Part shown: in pieces, positions 9,675 to 19,215 of the stretch
How the letters are laid out: each line of letters starts with the position of its first letter
Numbering within the stretch: position 1 is the first letter of the stretch
NCBI RefSeq assembly: GCF_000559085.1
Contig: NZ_JALN02000001.1
Span: forward strand, 620,001-684,000
Length of the DNA: 64,000 nt
Source of the DNA: Mycolicibacterium aromaticivorans JS19b1 = JCM 16368
Lineage (GTDB): Bacteria; Actinomycetota; Actinomycetes; Mycobacteriales; Mycobacteriaceae
Reading direction: 5' to 3'
Translations under genes and position numbers: made by a program
Notes under the pieces: model-generated
What the model saw: only the letters and a program-made list of their open reading frames with translations
The model's database searches: none
Told to the model about the DNA's origin: nothing

Positions 9675-11242
9675 ACCACTCCCGCGGGTTCCGGCTCACC
9701 GGAATCGGACGCGACCGGGGTGCTGTCGGCGCCGGCGGCCCGCGCGGCGCGGCCGGCGTGGGTTGCGCTGTCGAGCCCGAGCACCTTGGTGCCGTGCGCC
9801 CACACCTCGGCGAACAGGTCCGGATTCTCCGAGAGCTTGACGCCCAGCGAGGGCACCATCTCCTTGAGCTTGGGCAGCCAGCCCTGGTAGTGGTCGGAGA
9901 AACAACGTTCGAGAACCTCGATCATCGCCGGAACCGCGGTGGAGGCGCCCGGGGAGGCACCGAGCAGGCCTGCGATCGAACCGTCGGCGGCGGCGAGCAC
10001 CGTGGTGCCGAACTCCAGCACGCCGAGCTTCTTGGAGTCGCGGCGGATGACCTGCACCCGCTGGCCGGCGATGTCCAGCTCCCAGTCGGAATCGCGTGCG
10101 GTGGGGGCGAATTCGCGGAGGTTGTCCACCCGGTCGGCTTCGCTGAGAGCCAACTGGCCGATCAGGTACTTCAACAGGCCCATCTCGGTGAGCCCCACCC
10201 CGATCATCGAGGCGAGGTTGTTGGGCTTGACCGACAGCGGCAGGTCGGTGACCTTGCCTTCCTTCAGGAACTTCGGCGACCATCCGGCGAACGGGCCGAA
10301 CAGCAACCAGGAACGACCGTTGATCACGCGGGTGTCGAGGTGCGGCACCGACATCGGCGGAGCGCCCAGCGGGGGCAGTCCGTACACCTTGGCCTGGTGC
10401 GCGGCGGCCAGCTCCGGGTCGCCGGTGCGCAGCCACTGACCGCTGACCGGGAAGCCTCCGAAGCCCTTGGCCTCGGGGATGCCGGCCTTCTGCAGCAGCG
10501 GCAGCGCACCGCCGCCGGCTCCGACGAACACGAACTTGGCCGACAACTTGCGCTTCTGCCCGGTACGACGGTTGTGGATCTTCACCGTCCAGCCGCCGCC
10601 GGACTCCTTGTGCAGATCGAGGACATCGTGACCGAACAACGTGCTCATGCCGCGCTCGGTGCCGAAGGAGAGCAGCTGACGGGTCAGCGAGCCGAAGTCG
10701 ACGTCGGTACCGTCCTGGGTCCAGTTCAGACCGACCGGCTCGGAGAAGTCCCGGCCCTTGGCCATCAGCGGCAGCCGACGGGTGAACTCGTCGCGGTCGT
10801 CGATGAACTCCATCGTGGCGAACAGCGGGTTGCGCACCAGGGTCTCGCGGCGGCGGCGGAGGTAGTCGATGTGCTCGGCGCCCTGGACGAAGCTGACGTG
10901 CGGGATGGGATTCAGGAAGCTGCGGACGTCGGGCAGGATGCCGTTTTCGTGGGCGTAGCTCCAGAACTGGCGAGTGACCTGGAACTGCTCGTTGACGGTG
11001 ATGGCCTTGGCGATGTCGATGGTGCCGTCGGCTTTTTCCGGCGTGTAGTTCAGTTCGCACAGCGCGGAGTGCCCGGTGCCCGCGTTGTTCCACGGATCAG
11101 AGCTCTCGGCGGCTGCGGCGTCCAGGCGTTCGACCAGCGTGATGGACCAGTCCGGCTGGACCAGCCGCAGCAGGGCGCCCAGCGTGGCGCTCATGATTCC
11201 CGCACCGACCAGTACGACATCGGTCTTGGTGGTATCTGACAC
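9671..11242 (-). CDS. mqo: Malate:quinone oxidoreductase
   Basis: Mqo is a peripheral membrane flavoprotein that oxidises malate to oxaloacetate and passes electrons to menaquinone, bypassing NAD-linked malate dehydrogenase. The FAD-binding motif [11 protein letters not shown] is at residues 12-22, and [17 protein letters not shown] follows. At 523 residues it is longer than M. tuberculosis Mqo (about 493) because of an extra Ala/Asp/Pro-rich C-terminal tail from about residue 495. The start is GTG at 11242. It is the first gene of the unit that runs through to cysG. Confidence 0.94.
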   Translation of the reverse strand: MSDTTKTDVVLVGAGIMSATLGALLRLVQPDWSITLVERLDAAAAESSDPWNNAGTGHSALCELNYTPEKADGTIDIAKAITVNEQFQVTRQFWSYAHENGILPDVRSFLNPIPHVSFVQGAEHIDYLRRRRETLVRNPLFATMEFIDDRDEFTRRLPLMAKGRDFSEPVGLNWTQDGTDVDFGSLTRQLLSFGTERGMSTLFGHDVLDLHKESGGGWTVKIHNRRTGQKRKLSAKFVFVGAGGGALPLLQKAGIPEAKGFGGFPVSGQWLRTGDPELAAAHQAKVYGLPPLGAPPMSVPHLDTRVINGRSWLLFGPFAGWSPKFLKEGKVTDLPLSVKPNNLASMIGVGLTEMGLLKYLIGQLALSEADRVDNLREFAPTARDSDWELDIAGQRVQVIRRDSKKLGVLEFGTTVLAAADGSIAGLLGASPGASTAVPAMIEVLERCFSDHYQGWLPKLKEMVPSLGVKLSENPDLFAEVWAHGTKVLGLDSATHAGRAARAAGADSTPVASDSGEPEPAGVV

Positions 11243-11351
11243 CGGATCGTCGTCCTTTACTTGTGACAGCTGTATAGACAGTCAGGTTATCCCGCCCGAC
11301 ACCGACTTATTCGCGAGAGTCGCCAGCACCACACCCCGCATTGCTCACAGC

Positions 11352-11357
11352 TAGGGT
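11352..11357 (+). promoter_or_regulatory. Putative -10 box (TAGGGT), leaderless start
   Basis: TAGGGT is followed by seven bases and then the GTG at 11365. This supports GTG 11365 as both transcription and translation start, and argues against the upstream in-frame TTG at 11341. Confidence 0.55.
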
Positions 11358-11364
11358 AGGGGCT

Positions 11365-12384
11365 GTGACGCCACGGCAGGCCGATTGGGTTGACGACGTC
11401 CTTTCCGGCTACCAACAGGCCACGATGGCGTTGGGGCCGGACCCCGATGGTGAGGGTGATCTGTTCGCCACGCTGGTGCGCCGCGCGGACGGCAAACCGG
11501 CCACCCACACGGTGCTGGCGGTGCACGGATTCACCGACTATTTCTTCAACACCGACCTGGCCGACCACTTCACCGGCGCCGGGTTCCGGTTCTACGCGCT
11601 GGACCAACACAAGTGCGGGCGGTCGTGGCGCGACGGTCAGACGCCGCACTTCACCACCGATCTCGCCCGCTACGACCGCGAGCTGGAGCGGGCGGTGGCG
11701 GTGATCGCGACCGAGAACCCCGGTACGACGATCCTGGTCTGCGGCCACTCGGCCGGCGGCCTGATCGTGTCGCTGTGGCTCGATCGGGTGCGGCGGCGCT
11801 CCGCGACCGCGGCACTGTCCATCGGCGGTCTCGTGCTGAACAGCCCGTGGCTGGATCTGCACGGACCCGCGATCCTGCGCACCCGGCTCACCTCGACGGC
11901 CATCGGCGCGATGTCGCGGGTTCGCAAGACGCGGGTGGTGCGCGGCACCAGTAAGGGCGGCTACGGGCTGACGCTGCACCGCGACTACCACGGCGAGTTC
12001 GACTACAACCTGGAGTGGAAACCGCTGGGCGGCTTCCCGGTGACAGTCGGCTGGATCCACGCGATCCGCCGGGGTCACGCCACGTTGCATCGCGGTCTGG
12101 ACGTCGGCGTGCCGAACCTGATTCTGCGTTCCGATCACAGCGTCACCGAGAGCGCGGACGCGGCGAGTATGCAGCGCGGTGACGCGGTGCTCGACGTCAC
12201 CCAGATCGCGCGGTGGGCGGGCTGTATCGGTAATCGCACGACGGTGGCGCCGATCCGTGACGCCAAGCACGACGTGTTCCTGTCGCTGGCCGAGCCGCGT
12301 GCAGCAGCCTATGACGAGCTGTCGGGCTGGCTGGATTTCTACCGCGCACACCACACCACCGCGTCGGCCGCTGGTCGGGGATAA
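11365..12384 (+). CDS. Alpha/beta hydrolase, monoacylglycerol-lipase/lysophospholipase type
   Basis: This 339-residue serine hydrolase of the Hydrolase_4 (monoacylglycerol lipase) family has an oxyanion segment VHGFTDYFF near residue 53 and nucleophile elbow GHSAG at 127-131 (Ser129). The likely catalytic His lies in the C-terminal DAKHDVF segment. The start is set at GTG 11365 by the adjacent -10 box. M. tuberculosis Rv2854, of similar size, occupies the same place between mqo and mtr. A GGGGA Shine-Dalgarno for mtr begins at its stop codon, so the two genes are probably cotranscribed. Confidence 0.85.
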   Translation: MTPRQADWVDDVLSGYQQATMALGPDPDGEGDLFATLVRRADGKPATHTVLAVHGFTDYFFNTDLADHFTGAGFRFYALDQHKCGRSWRDGQTPHFTTDLARYDRELERAVAVIATENPGTTILVCGHSAGGLIVSLWLDRVRRRSATAALSIGGLVLNSPWLDLHGPAILRTRLTSTAIGAMSRVRKTRVVRGTSKGGYGLTLHRDYHGEFDYNLEWKPLGGFPVTVGWIHAIRRGHATLHRGLDVGVPNLILRSDHSVTESADAASMQRGDAVLDVTQIARWAGCIGNRTTVAPIRDAKHDVFLSLAEPRAAAYDELSGWLDFYRAHHTTASAAGRG

Positions 12385-12394
12385 GGGGAAGTCG

Positions 12395-13807
12395 TTGGAG
12401 CACTTCGACATTGCGATCATCGGGACCGGCTCGGGCAACACCATCATCGACGAGCGGTTCAGCGGCAAGAAGATCGCGATCTGCGAGCAGGGCGTGTTCG
12501 GCGGCACTTGCCTGAACGTGGGGTGCATCCCCACCAAGATGTTCGTCTACGCCGCCGAGGTGGCCCAGACCGTCCGCGACGCCGCGCGATTCGGCGTCGA
12601 CGCCCACATCGACGGCGTGCGCTGGACCGACATCGTCTCGCGGGTGTTCGGCCGGATCGATCCGTTGGCGGCCGGCGGTGAGAACTATCGGCGCTCCTCG
12701 CCGGGCGTGACGGTCTATGACAGCCACACCCGATTCGCCGGCCACGACGACGACCGCTACCGGCTGCGGACCGAGGCCGGTGACGAGTTCACCGCCGCGC
12801 AGGTGGTGATCGCCGCAGGTGCGCGGGCGATGGTTCCCGACGCTATCGCCGGTTGCGGCGTCGATGTCCACACCAGCGACACGATCATGCGCATCCCCGA
12901 GCTACCCGAACATCTGGTGATCATCGGCGGCGGGTTCGTGGCGGCCGAATTCGCGCACGTCTTCTCGGCATTGGGTAGCCGGGTGACCATCGTCATCCGC
13001 GGTGCCGCGATGCTGTCGCACTGCGACGACACGATCTGCGAGCGCTACACGGACATCGCAGGCAAGAAGTGGGAGATCCGCAGTCACCGCAACATGACCG
13101 GGGCGCATATGGACGGGCCCCAGACCGTGGTGGAACTCGACGACGGATCGCAGGTGCACGCCGATGCCGTGCTGGTGGCCACCGGCCGCCAGCCGAACGG
13201 CGATCTGATGGACGTGCACCTGGCCGGCGTGGAGCTCGACGAGCACGGTCTGGTCAGGGTCGACGACTACCAACGCACAACCGCGCGAGGGATTTTCGCG
13301 CTCGGTGACGTGTCGTCGCACTATCAGCTCAAGCACGTCGCCAACCACGAAGCCCGGGTGGTGCGGCACAACCTGCTGCAGGACTGGGACGACACCGACG
13401 CGTTGATGTACTCCGATCACCGCTTCGTGCCGTCGGCGGTGTTCACCGATCCGCAGATCGCCTGCGTCGGGCTCACCGAAAACGAAGCCCGCGCAGCCGG
13501 ATACAAGATCAACGTCAAGGTGCAGGACTACTCCGACGTGGCGTACGGCTGGGCGATGGAGGACGGCACGGGGTTCGCCAAGCTCGTCGTCGAGCAGGAC
13601 AGCGGCAAGATCCTTGGCGCCCACATCATGGGGCATCAGGCCTCTTCGTTGATCCAGCCGCTGATCCAGGCGATGAGTTTCGGGCTGCCCGGTCAGGAGA
13701 TGGCCCGTGGCCAGTACTGGATTCACCCGGCCCTGCCCGAAGTGATCGAGAACGCGCTGCTGGCGTTGTGCGGCGAACCGCCCTGGCCGCCGTCGCGCCG
13801 GCACTGA
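12395..13807 (+). CDS. mtr: Mycothione reductase
   Basis: This 470-residue flavoprotein disulfide reductase reduces mycothiol disulfide with NADPH and so maintains the actinobacterial thiol buffer in the cytosol. FAD motif GTGSGN is at residues 10-15. The redox pair in GGTCLNVGCIPTKM is Cys39 and Cys44. The NADPH motif IIGGGFVAAEF follows, and the dimer-interface His lies in the C-terminal HPALPE. The start is TTG at 12395: AGGGGAAG lies just upstream and the product then begins (M)EHFDIAIIG, like M. tuberculosis Mtr (METYDIAIIG). Confidence 0.95.
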   Translation: MEHFDIAIIGTGSGNTIIDERFSGKKIAICEQGVFGGTCLNVGCIPTKMFVYAAEVAQTVRDAARFGVDAHIDGVRWTDIVSRVFGRIDPLAAGGENYRRSSPGVTVYDSHTRFAGHDDDRYRLRTEAGDEFTAAQVVIAAGARAMVPDAIAGCGVDVHTSDTIMRIPELPEHLVIIGGGFVAAEFAHVFSALGSRVTIVIRGAAMLSHCDDTICERYTDIAGKKWEIRSHRNMTGAHMDGPQTVVELDDGSQVHADAVLVATGRQPNGDLMDVHLAGVELDEHGLVRVDDYQRTTARGIFALGDVSSHYQLKHVANHEARVVRHNLLQDWDDTDALMYSDHRFVPSAVFTDPQIACVGLTENEARAAGYKINVKVQDYSDVAYGWAMEDGTGFAKLVVEQDSGKILGAHIMGHQASSLIQPLIQAMSFGLPGQEMARGQYWIHPALPEVIENALLALCGEPPWPPSRRH

Positions 13808-13827
13808 GGCCCCCCGCTACCGCGAGT

Positions 13828-13874
13828 GTGCGGTTTCATCCGGTGAGCACGGCGCGTCGCGGATAAAACCGCAC
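13828..13874. repeat. Long imperfect inverted repeat after mtr, possible terminator
   Basis: GTGCGGTTTCATCCG (13828-13842) and CGGATAAAACCGCAC (13860-13874) are inverted copies with one mismatch, separated by 17 bases. The structure starts about 20 bases after the mtr stop. It has no T-run, so it may be a weak terminator or a dispersed intergenic repeat. Confidence 0.5.
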
Positions 13875-13943
13875 GGTCGTCGCGATGGCTAGCGCGCTCG
13901 GCTTGACGTGATGCACACAACACTCCACACTTACAGTCATGTG

Positions 13944-13969
13944 CGGTCAAAAATCCACAAAATCGGTCA
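13944..13969 (+). promoter_or_regulatory. Paired CGGTCA direct repeats, possible DeoR operator
   Basis: CGGTCA occurs at 13944-13949 and again at 13964-13969, exactly 20 bases (two helical turns) apart, with an A-rich stretch between, just before the deoR ATG. TACAGT at 13932-13937 could be the -10 box, which would place the first repeat at the transcription start. Autoregulation is inferred. Confidence 0.4.
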
Positions 13970-13974
13970 GCTAA

Positions 13975-14766
13975 ATGCTGCCCGTCGCACGCCAAGAAGC
14001 GATCGTGGAGGCCGTCAGCAGCTCCGGCCACGCCGTCAGTACCGATGACCTGGTCCGCCGGCTGGGCGTCTCGGCGGAGACCGTACGCCGCGACCTCGCG
14101 CTGTTGGAGGAGCGCGGCGTGATCCGCCGGGTGCATGGCGGGGCCGCTGCCGTCGACCAGCGCCGGGCGATGGAACCGTCGTTCACCGAACGTTCGGTCA
14201 TTCGGCATCAGGCCAAGGCTCAGATCGCGAAAGTCGCTGTCGGACTGATGGAGAACGGCCAGACCGTGGTCCTGGACATCGGCACGACGGCGGTCGCCGT
14301 CGCCCAGGCGATCCCGCGCGGATTCACCGGCACGATCGTCACGCCGTCACTGCCGGTGGCCGTCGAGTTGGCCGACCGCCCCGGCATCCAGGTGCTGCTG
14401 GCCGGCGGTCGCGTCCGCCCCGGCGACCTGGCCTGCTCGAACGCCCACACCAAAGCCTTCTTCGCCGACATCTATCCCGATCTCGCCCTGATCGGCTCCG
14501 GCGGGGTCGACGCCCGCTCGGGGCTCACCGATTTCCACCTCGACGAGATCGACGTCCGGCGCACGATCATCGCCAACAGCGCGCGGAGCTACATCCTGGC
14601 CGACTCCTCCAAGCTCGGCCAGGTGGCGCCGCACCGCGTGTGTGCGCTCAGCGCGGTCGACGGACTGATCACCGACCAAAGCACCGACTCGGCTGTTGCA
14701 GCAGCCTTCGACGAGACGGGAGGTGTGGTCTTGTCAGCGCGGCCGCCGGCCGCAGCCACTGCCTGA
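13975..14766 (+). CDS. DeoR/GlpR-family transcriptional regulator
   Basis: This 263-residue protein has the standard DeoR layout. Residues 5-60 form a winged helix-turn-helix (VSTDDLVRRLGVSAETVRRD) and residues 80-240 a sugar-phosphate-sensing domain with VVLDIGTTAVAVA and the IGSGGVDARSG loop. Family members usually repress a carbohydrate or polyol operon and are released by a phosphorylated intermediate. It is the first gene of a five-gene set that includes an FGGY kinase, so the kinase product is a plausible inducer. The start is ATG at 13975, with no clear Shine-Dalgarno. Confidence 0.9.
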   Translation: MLPVARQEAIVEAVSSSGHAVSTDDLVRRLGVSAETVRRDLALLEERGVIRRVHGGAAAVDQRRAMEPSFTERSVIRHQAKAQIAKVAVGLMENGQTVVLDIGTTAVAVAQAIPRGFTGTIVTPSLPVAVELADRPGIQVLLAGGRVRPGDLACSNAHTKAFFADIYPDLALIGSGGVDARSGLTDFHLDEIDVRRTIIANSARSYILADSSKLGQVAPHRVCALSAVDGLITDQSTDSAVAAAFDETGGVVLSARPPAAATA

Positions 14767-14786
14767 ATCGCTCCCCCCACATGGGT

Positions 14787-14812
14787 GCGGGCGGCGTTGC
14801 AGCGCCGCCCGC
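14787..14812 (+). terminator. Strong hairpin between deoR and the permease gene
   Basis: GCGGGCGGCG and CGCCGCCCGC form a perfect 10-bp stem with a 6-base loop, 20 bases after the deoR stop. No T-run follows. It could partly terminate or stabilise the mRNA, so that regulator and transport/catabolic genes are made in different amounts. Confidence 0.45.
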
Positions 14813-14861
14813 GGGACCGAGCCTCATATCCGAAACACTCAGAGTCAGAAAGACCGATCCA

Positions 14862-16394
14862 GTGACGCATTCTTCCACACCGCCGCCCGAGCGAATCCCG
14901 TCTAAAGGTGTTTCGCAGGGCACCTATACCGACACCCTGGAGCGCTCAACGGGGCGATTCGCCTCTTTTGCAGTAGCATTCGCCTTCGTCTCGATCGCCA
15001 CCGGCATTTTCACCACCTACGGCAGTGTTCTGAAAAGTTCCGGCCCACTGGGCATCTGGACGTGGCCCATCGTGATCGTCGGGCAGCTGGCGGTCGCCCT
15101 GCTGCTCGGCGCGCTGGCCGCCCGGATTCCGGTGACCGGCTACGCCTATCAGTGGGTGTCGCGGCTGGCCAACCCGATCCTGGGGTGGATCACCGGCTGG
15201 ATTTCGTTCACCTTCCTGGCCATCGTGGCCGTCGCGGTGGACTACACCGTCGCCGCGACAGTCGTTCCGGCGTTGTTCGACTTCACCGGCACGGCACTGA
15301 CGTCGTTCTTGATCACCGCCGCCATCCTGCTGTTGCAGGGTCTTCTGGTCGCGGTCTCGACCAAGTGGACCGAACGGGTGAACAACTTCGCGGTCAGTGC
15401 TGAACTGATCGGCATGGTGGCGCTGGTCGTCCTGCTGTTCATCGTGGGTGTGTTCACCCACAAACTGTCGGCGGGCAACTTGTTCTCCCGTGGCGACATC
15501 CCCGCCGAGGGCTACTGGAACTTCGGCACGGCGACCGCCGCCGGCCCCTGGATGCTGGGCTTCCTGCTCGGCGCGTTCACCATCGTCGGCTTCGAATCCG
15601 CCGCGAACCTGGCCGAGGAGACCAAGCGACCGGAAGTTGTTGTGCCACGGGCGATGTGGCAGGCCGTACTGGCCTCCGGCGTGCTGGGCTTCCTGTTCCT
15701 GCTGGTGGTGACGGCCGCCGTCAACGATCCGACAGCGCTGGCCGAGTCGGGAACTCCGATCGCCGACGTCATTCGCGACATCCTCGGCTCATTCGTCGGC
15801 ACCGCCCTGCTGATCCTGGTCGCCATCGCGATCTTCGCCTGCGGTCTGGTGATCGTGATGAGCGGCGTGCGACTGACCTGGGCGATGTCCCGCGATCAGC
15901 GCTTCCCCGGCTGGCAGGCCCTGCACAAGGTGTCCCCCCGCACCAAGACCCCGCTGAACGCCACCATCGCGATGACCACGATCTCGGCGGTGATCCTCGG
16001 AGTCTTCTCCACCAGTACCGACGCGCTGTTCATCCTGTTCTCCGCCGCGACCCTGCTGCCTGCCGTCATCTACGCCATCACCGTGGCGCTCTACATCGCC
16101 AAGCGGCGTCAGCTGCCGCAGAGCGCAGCGTTCAGCCTCGGCCGGTGGGAGATCCCGATCATCGTCGTGGCGGTGGCGTGGCTGGTGTTCGCGCTGTCGT
16201 TGTTCCGCGACGCCTCGTTCCGGCAGCCGTGGCTCTATGTGCTGGTGATGGTGGCGATCGGTGCGGTCTACCTGGGCTACCTGTTGATCACCCGCGGTCG
16301 CGACGGACTGAAGATGCCCGAATTGCGTTCCATCGATACCGAACTCGACCAGGTTTCCGGCGCGCGCGGCGTCGCCGAGGACGTGCCACAATGA
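14862..16394 (+). CDS. APC-superfamily amino acid/amine permease
   Basis: This 510-residue integral membrane protein has about 12 hydrophobic segments. APC-family landmarks include IPVTGYAYQWVSRLANP near residue 88 and FTIVGFESAANLAEETKRP near 240. It probably takes up an amino compound. The substrate is unknown, and an APC carrier is unusual upstream of a glycerol-kinase-like enzyme, where a GlpF channel would be expected. The start is GTG at 14862. The gene ends in an ATGA overlap with the kinase gene. Confidence 0.85.
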   Translation: MTHSSTPPPERIPSKGVSQGTYTDTLERSTGRFASFAVAFAFVSIATGIFTTYGSVLKSSGPLGIWTWPIVIVGQLAVALLLGALAARIPVTGYAYQWVSRLANPILGWITGWISFTFLAIVAVAVDYTVAATVVPALFDFTGTALTSFLITAAILLLQGLLVAVSTKWTERVNNFAVSAELIGMVALVVLLFIVGVFTHKLSAGNLFSRGDIPAEGYWNFGTATAAGPWMLGFLLGAFTIVGFESAANLAEETKRPEVVVPRAMWQAVLASGVLGFLFLLVVTAAVNDPTALAESGTPIADVIRDILGSFVGTALLILVAIAIFACGLVIVMSGVRLTWAMSRDQRFPGWQALHKVSPRTKTPLNATIAMTTISAVILGVFSTSTDALFILFSAATLLPAVIYAITVALYIAKRRQLPQSAAFSLGRWEIPIIVVAVAWLVFALSLFRDASFRQPWLYVLVMVAIGAVYLGYLLITRGRDGLKMPELRSIDTELDQVSGARGVAEDVPQ

Positions 16395-17818
16395 CCGTCC
16401 TGGCCATCGACCAGGGCACGTCGGGCACCAAGGCCATCGTCGTCGACCCCGACGAAGGCGTGCTAGGGCTGGCCGAGGTGGCCGTGCATCCGAGGTATCT
16501 CGAGGGCGGTGGCGTCGAACAGAGCCCGGACGAGTTGCTCGAGTCGGTCCTGACCGCCGGGCGCGGGGCGGTCGCCCAGGCGAACCGCTCGATCGACGCG
16601 GTCTCGTTGGCCAATCAGGGCGAGACGGTCCTGGCCTGGGATCCCGACACCGGCCGTGCGCTGACACCCGCGATCGTCTGGCAGGACCGCCGTGCCGAAC
16701 CGCTGTGCGCGGCCATGAACGAGTGGGGGGAGATGCTGGCCAGGCGAACCGGGCTGGTTCTCGACCCGTACTTCTCGGCGCCGAAGATGGCCTGGCTGCG
16801 CCGCAATGTGGAGACCGCCGGAGTGGTCACCACGTCGGACACCTGGCTGTTATACCAGCTGACCGGGGCATTCGTGACCGACGCCACCACCGCCAGTCGG
16901 TCACTGGCCGTTGATCTGGGCGCCAAAGAATGGAATCGCGAGTTGCTGGCGCTGTTCGATCTCGACGGTGAGCGCCTGCCCGAGATTGTCGGTAACGACG
17001 AAACCATCGGGACGACAACGGCATTCGGCGGCGAAATGCCGGTAGGCGGGATCGTCGTCGATCAGCAGGCAGCCCTGTTGGCCGAGGCATGCTTCGAGCC
17101 GGGCATGGCCAAATGCACCTTCGGGACCGGCGCATTCCTGCTGGCCAACACCGGGACCACCGGCGTGCGCTCGACCACCGGATTGACCTCCTCGGTGGCG
17201 TGGCGGATCGGGGGCCGCGACACGTTCTGCGTCGACGGCCAGGTATACACCGCAGCGTCCGCCGTGCGGTGGCTCAGCTCGCTCGGCATCGTCGGCGGCG
17301 CCGAGGAGATGGACGCCGTCGCAGCCAAAGACAGCAGCGGAGTGCTGTGTGTGCCCGCTCTGGCCGGGCTGGCCGCGCCGTGGTGGAAATCTCAAGCGAA
17401 GGCGGCCATTTCGGGGATGACGTTGTCGACGGAACGCGGTCATCTTGTGCTGGCGGTCCTGCAGGGCATCGCCGCTCAGATAGCCGAATTGGTCACCGCC
17501 ATCAACGCCGACACCCCGACACCGCTGAGCACGCTGCGCGCCGACGGCGGACTGACCCAGTCCACCGTCCTCATGCAGACCTGCGCCGATATCCTGCAGG
17601 TGCCCGTCGAGGTCTACCCGTCCGCCCACGCCACCGCGCTCGGCGCGGCCGCGCTGGCACGGCTGAGCCAGTCTCCGAATCAGTCTCTGTCCGAGGTCGT
17701 TCCGGACTGGGCACCCTCGGCGACCTACCAGCCGAGCTGGACGGGGCAGCGAGCCAACGAATTTCGTGATCAGTGGCGCGAACTTGCCGCCACCACCTAC
17801 CTTTCGCAGGAGATGTGA
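16391..17818 (+). CDS. FGGY-family carbohydrate/polyol kinase, glycerol-kinase-like
   Basis: This 475-residue kinase has the phosphate-1 motif DQGTSGTK at residues 7-14, then SLANQGETVLAWD and TPAIVWQDRR, which are close to glycerol kinase. GTGAFLLANTG and the late ADGGLTQS segment complete the ATPase fold. It phosphorylates a sugar alcohol or similar hydroxyl compound. Glycerol is possible but unproven, because the operon has an APC permease and divergent flavoproteins. The ATG overlaps the permease stop (ATGA), and its own TGA overlaps the next ATG by one base, so translation is coupled. Confidence 0.85.
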   Translation: MTVLAIDQGTSGTKAIVVDPDEGVLGLAEVAVHPRYLEGGGVEQSPDELLESVLTAGRGAVAQANRSIDAVSLANQGETVLAWDPDTGRALTPAIVWQDRRAEPLCAAMNEWGEMLARRTGLVLDPYFSAPKMAWLRRNVETAGVVTTSDTWLLYQLTGAFVTDATTASRSLAVDLGAKEWNRELLALFDLDGERLPEIVGNDETIGTTTAFGGEMPVGGIVVDQQAALLAEACFEPGMAKCTFGTGAFLLANTGTTGVRSTTGLTSSVAWRIGGRDTFCVDGQVYTAASAVRWLSSLGIVGGAEEMDAVAAKDSSGVLCVPALAGLAAPWWKSQAKAAISGMTLSTERGHLVLAVLQGIAAQIAELVTAINADTPTPLSTLRADGGLTQSTVLMQTCADILQVPVEVYPSAHATALGAAALARLSQSPNQSLSEVVPDWAPSATYQPSWTGQRANEFRDQWRELAATTYLSQEM

Positions 17819-19215
17819 TGACCACCCCCACCGCCTACGACGTCGTCGTCATAGGCGCGGGCATCGTCGGATCGGCGATCGCCCGTGAACTGTCCGGCCA
17901 CCAGCTCTCGGTCGCGCTCGTCGAAGCCCGCGGCGACGTCGGCGACGGCACCAGCAAGGCCAACACCGCGATCCTTCACACCGGCTTCGACGCGAAGCCA
18001 GGCACGCTCGAGTCGGCGATGGTGCACCGCGGCTACCACCTGCTCTCCGACTACGCCAAGCGCACCGGCATCCCGGTCGAACGCACCGGCGCCATCCTGG
18101 TGGCCTGGGATCAGGAGCAACTCGACGCCCTGCCCGGGTTGAGGAAGAAAGCCGGAGACAACGGCTACCACGACTGCGAGATCATCGACGCTGCAGCGGT
18201 GTACGCCGATGTCCCGAACCTCGGACCGGGTGCACTCGGCGGCTTGACCGTCCCCGACGAATCGATCATCTGCACGTGGACGGTCAACCTCGCACTGGCC
18301 ACCGATGCCGTCAACCGCGGAACCGTGCTGCTGACCGACCACCGGGTCGACGGCGTCGACATCGGCGCGGATGCCACCACTGTGTACACCAGCGGCGGAG
18401 AGGTCACCGCGCGCTGGATCGTCAACGCGTCGGGGCTCGGCGCCGATCTCGTCGACGCCTTGTTCGGCTATCAGCGGTTCACGGTCACCCCGCGTCGCGG
18501 CGAACTCATCGTCTACGACAAGCTCGCCCGTGCTCTGGTGGACAAGATCGTCTTGCCGGTGCCGACCGCGCGCGGCAAGGGCGTACTGGTCAGTCCGACC
18601 ATCTACGGCAACGTCATGCTCGGACCCACATCCGAAGATCTGCAGGACCGCACTGCCACCGGCACCTCCGAAGCCGGCTTCGATTTCCTGCTGGGCAAGG
18701 GCAGGGCCCTGATGCCACGCCTTCTCGAGGAAGAAGTCACCGCCACCTACTCCGGACTCCGCGCGGCCATCGACAACGTCGATTACCTCATCGAAGCCGA
18801 TACCGCGCAGCGCTACCTCCTGGTCGGCGGCATTCGGTCCACCGGCCTGACCGCGGGTATGGCAATAGCCGAGTACGTCCGGGATCAGCTCGCCGACGCC
18901 GGCCTGTCGTTGACGCCGACGACGGAACTGCCTGCTCCCCCGCAGATGCCGAATCTGGGTGAGGCGTTCCCTCGCCCCTTCCAGCAGCCCGACGCCATCG
19001 CCGCCGACCCCGCCTACGGGCGCATCGTGTGCTTCTGCGAACGCGTCACCGAGGGAGAGATTCGCGATGCCTGCCATTCGGTGATCCCACCCGCCACCGT
19101 GGAAGGACTGCGGCGACGCACTCGCGTGATGAACGGTCGCTGCCAGGCGTTCTTCTGCGGCGCCGAAGTTCAGTCGGTGTTCGACCGTGAGACTGACCAG
19201 GAGACCCCCCGATGA
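17818..19215 (+). CDS. FAD-dependent oxidoreductase, GlpA/GlpO-like, with C-terminal BFD-type [2Fe-2S] domain
   Basis: This 465-residue protein has an N-terminal DAO-fold flavin domain (VIGAGIVGSAIARE, residues 11-24) typical of anaerobic-type glycerol-3-phosphate dehydrogenases. A C-terminal bacterioferritin-associated-ferredoxin-like domain follows. Its four cysteines are Cys405 and Cys407 (CFC) and Cys442 and Cys447 (CQAFFC), suited to one [2Fe-2S] cluster. It probably oxidises the product of the kinase and passes electrons through the cluster to the partner flavoprotein encoded next. AGGAGA lies a few bases before ATG 17818, within the kinase 3' end. Confidence 0.85.
   Translation: MTTPTAYDVVVIGAGIVGSAIARELSGHQLSVALVEARGDVGDGTSKANTAILHTGFDAKPGTLESAMVHRGYHLLSDYAKRTGIPVERTGAILVAWDQEQLDALPGLRKKAGDNGYHDCEIIDAAAVYADVPNLGPGALGGLTVPDESIICTWTVNLALATDAVNRGTVLLTDHRVDGVDIGADATTVYTSGGEVTARWIVNASGLGADLVDALFGYQRFTVTPRRGELIVYDKLARALVDKIVLPVPTARGKGVLVSPTIYGNVMLGPTSEDLQDRTATGTSEAGFDFLLGKGRALMPRLLEEEVTATYSGLRAAIDNVDYLIEADTAQRYLLVGGIRSTGLTAGMAIAEYVRDQLADAGLSLTPTTELPAPPQMPNLGEAFPRPFQQPDAIAADPAYGRIVCFCERVTEGEIRDACHSVIPPATVEGLRRRTRVMNGRCQAFFCGAEVQSVFDRETDQETPR

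Noticed and set aside
9696..11093. 465-residue minus-strand frame inside mqo
   Set aside because: Same strand as mqo but a different frame, rich in Arg and Pro; mqo itself is unmistakable.
15656..16390. N-terminal extension of the FGGY kinase frame into the permease
   Set aside because: The sequence before ATG 16391 is Arg-rich and unlike any kinase; the ATGA overlap gives the proper start.
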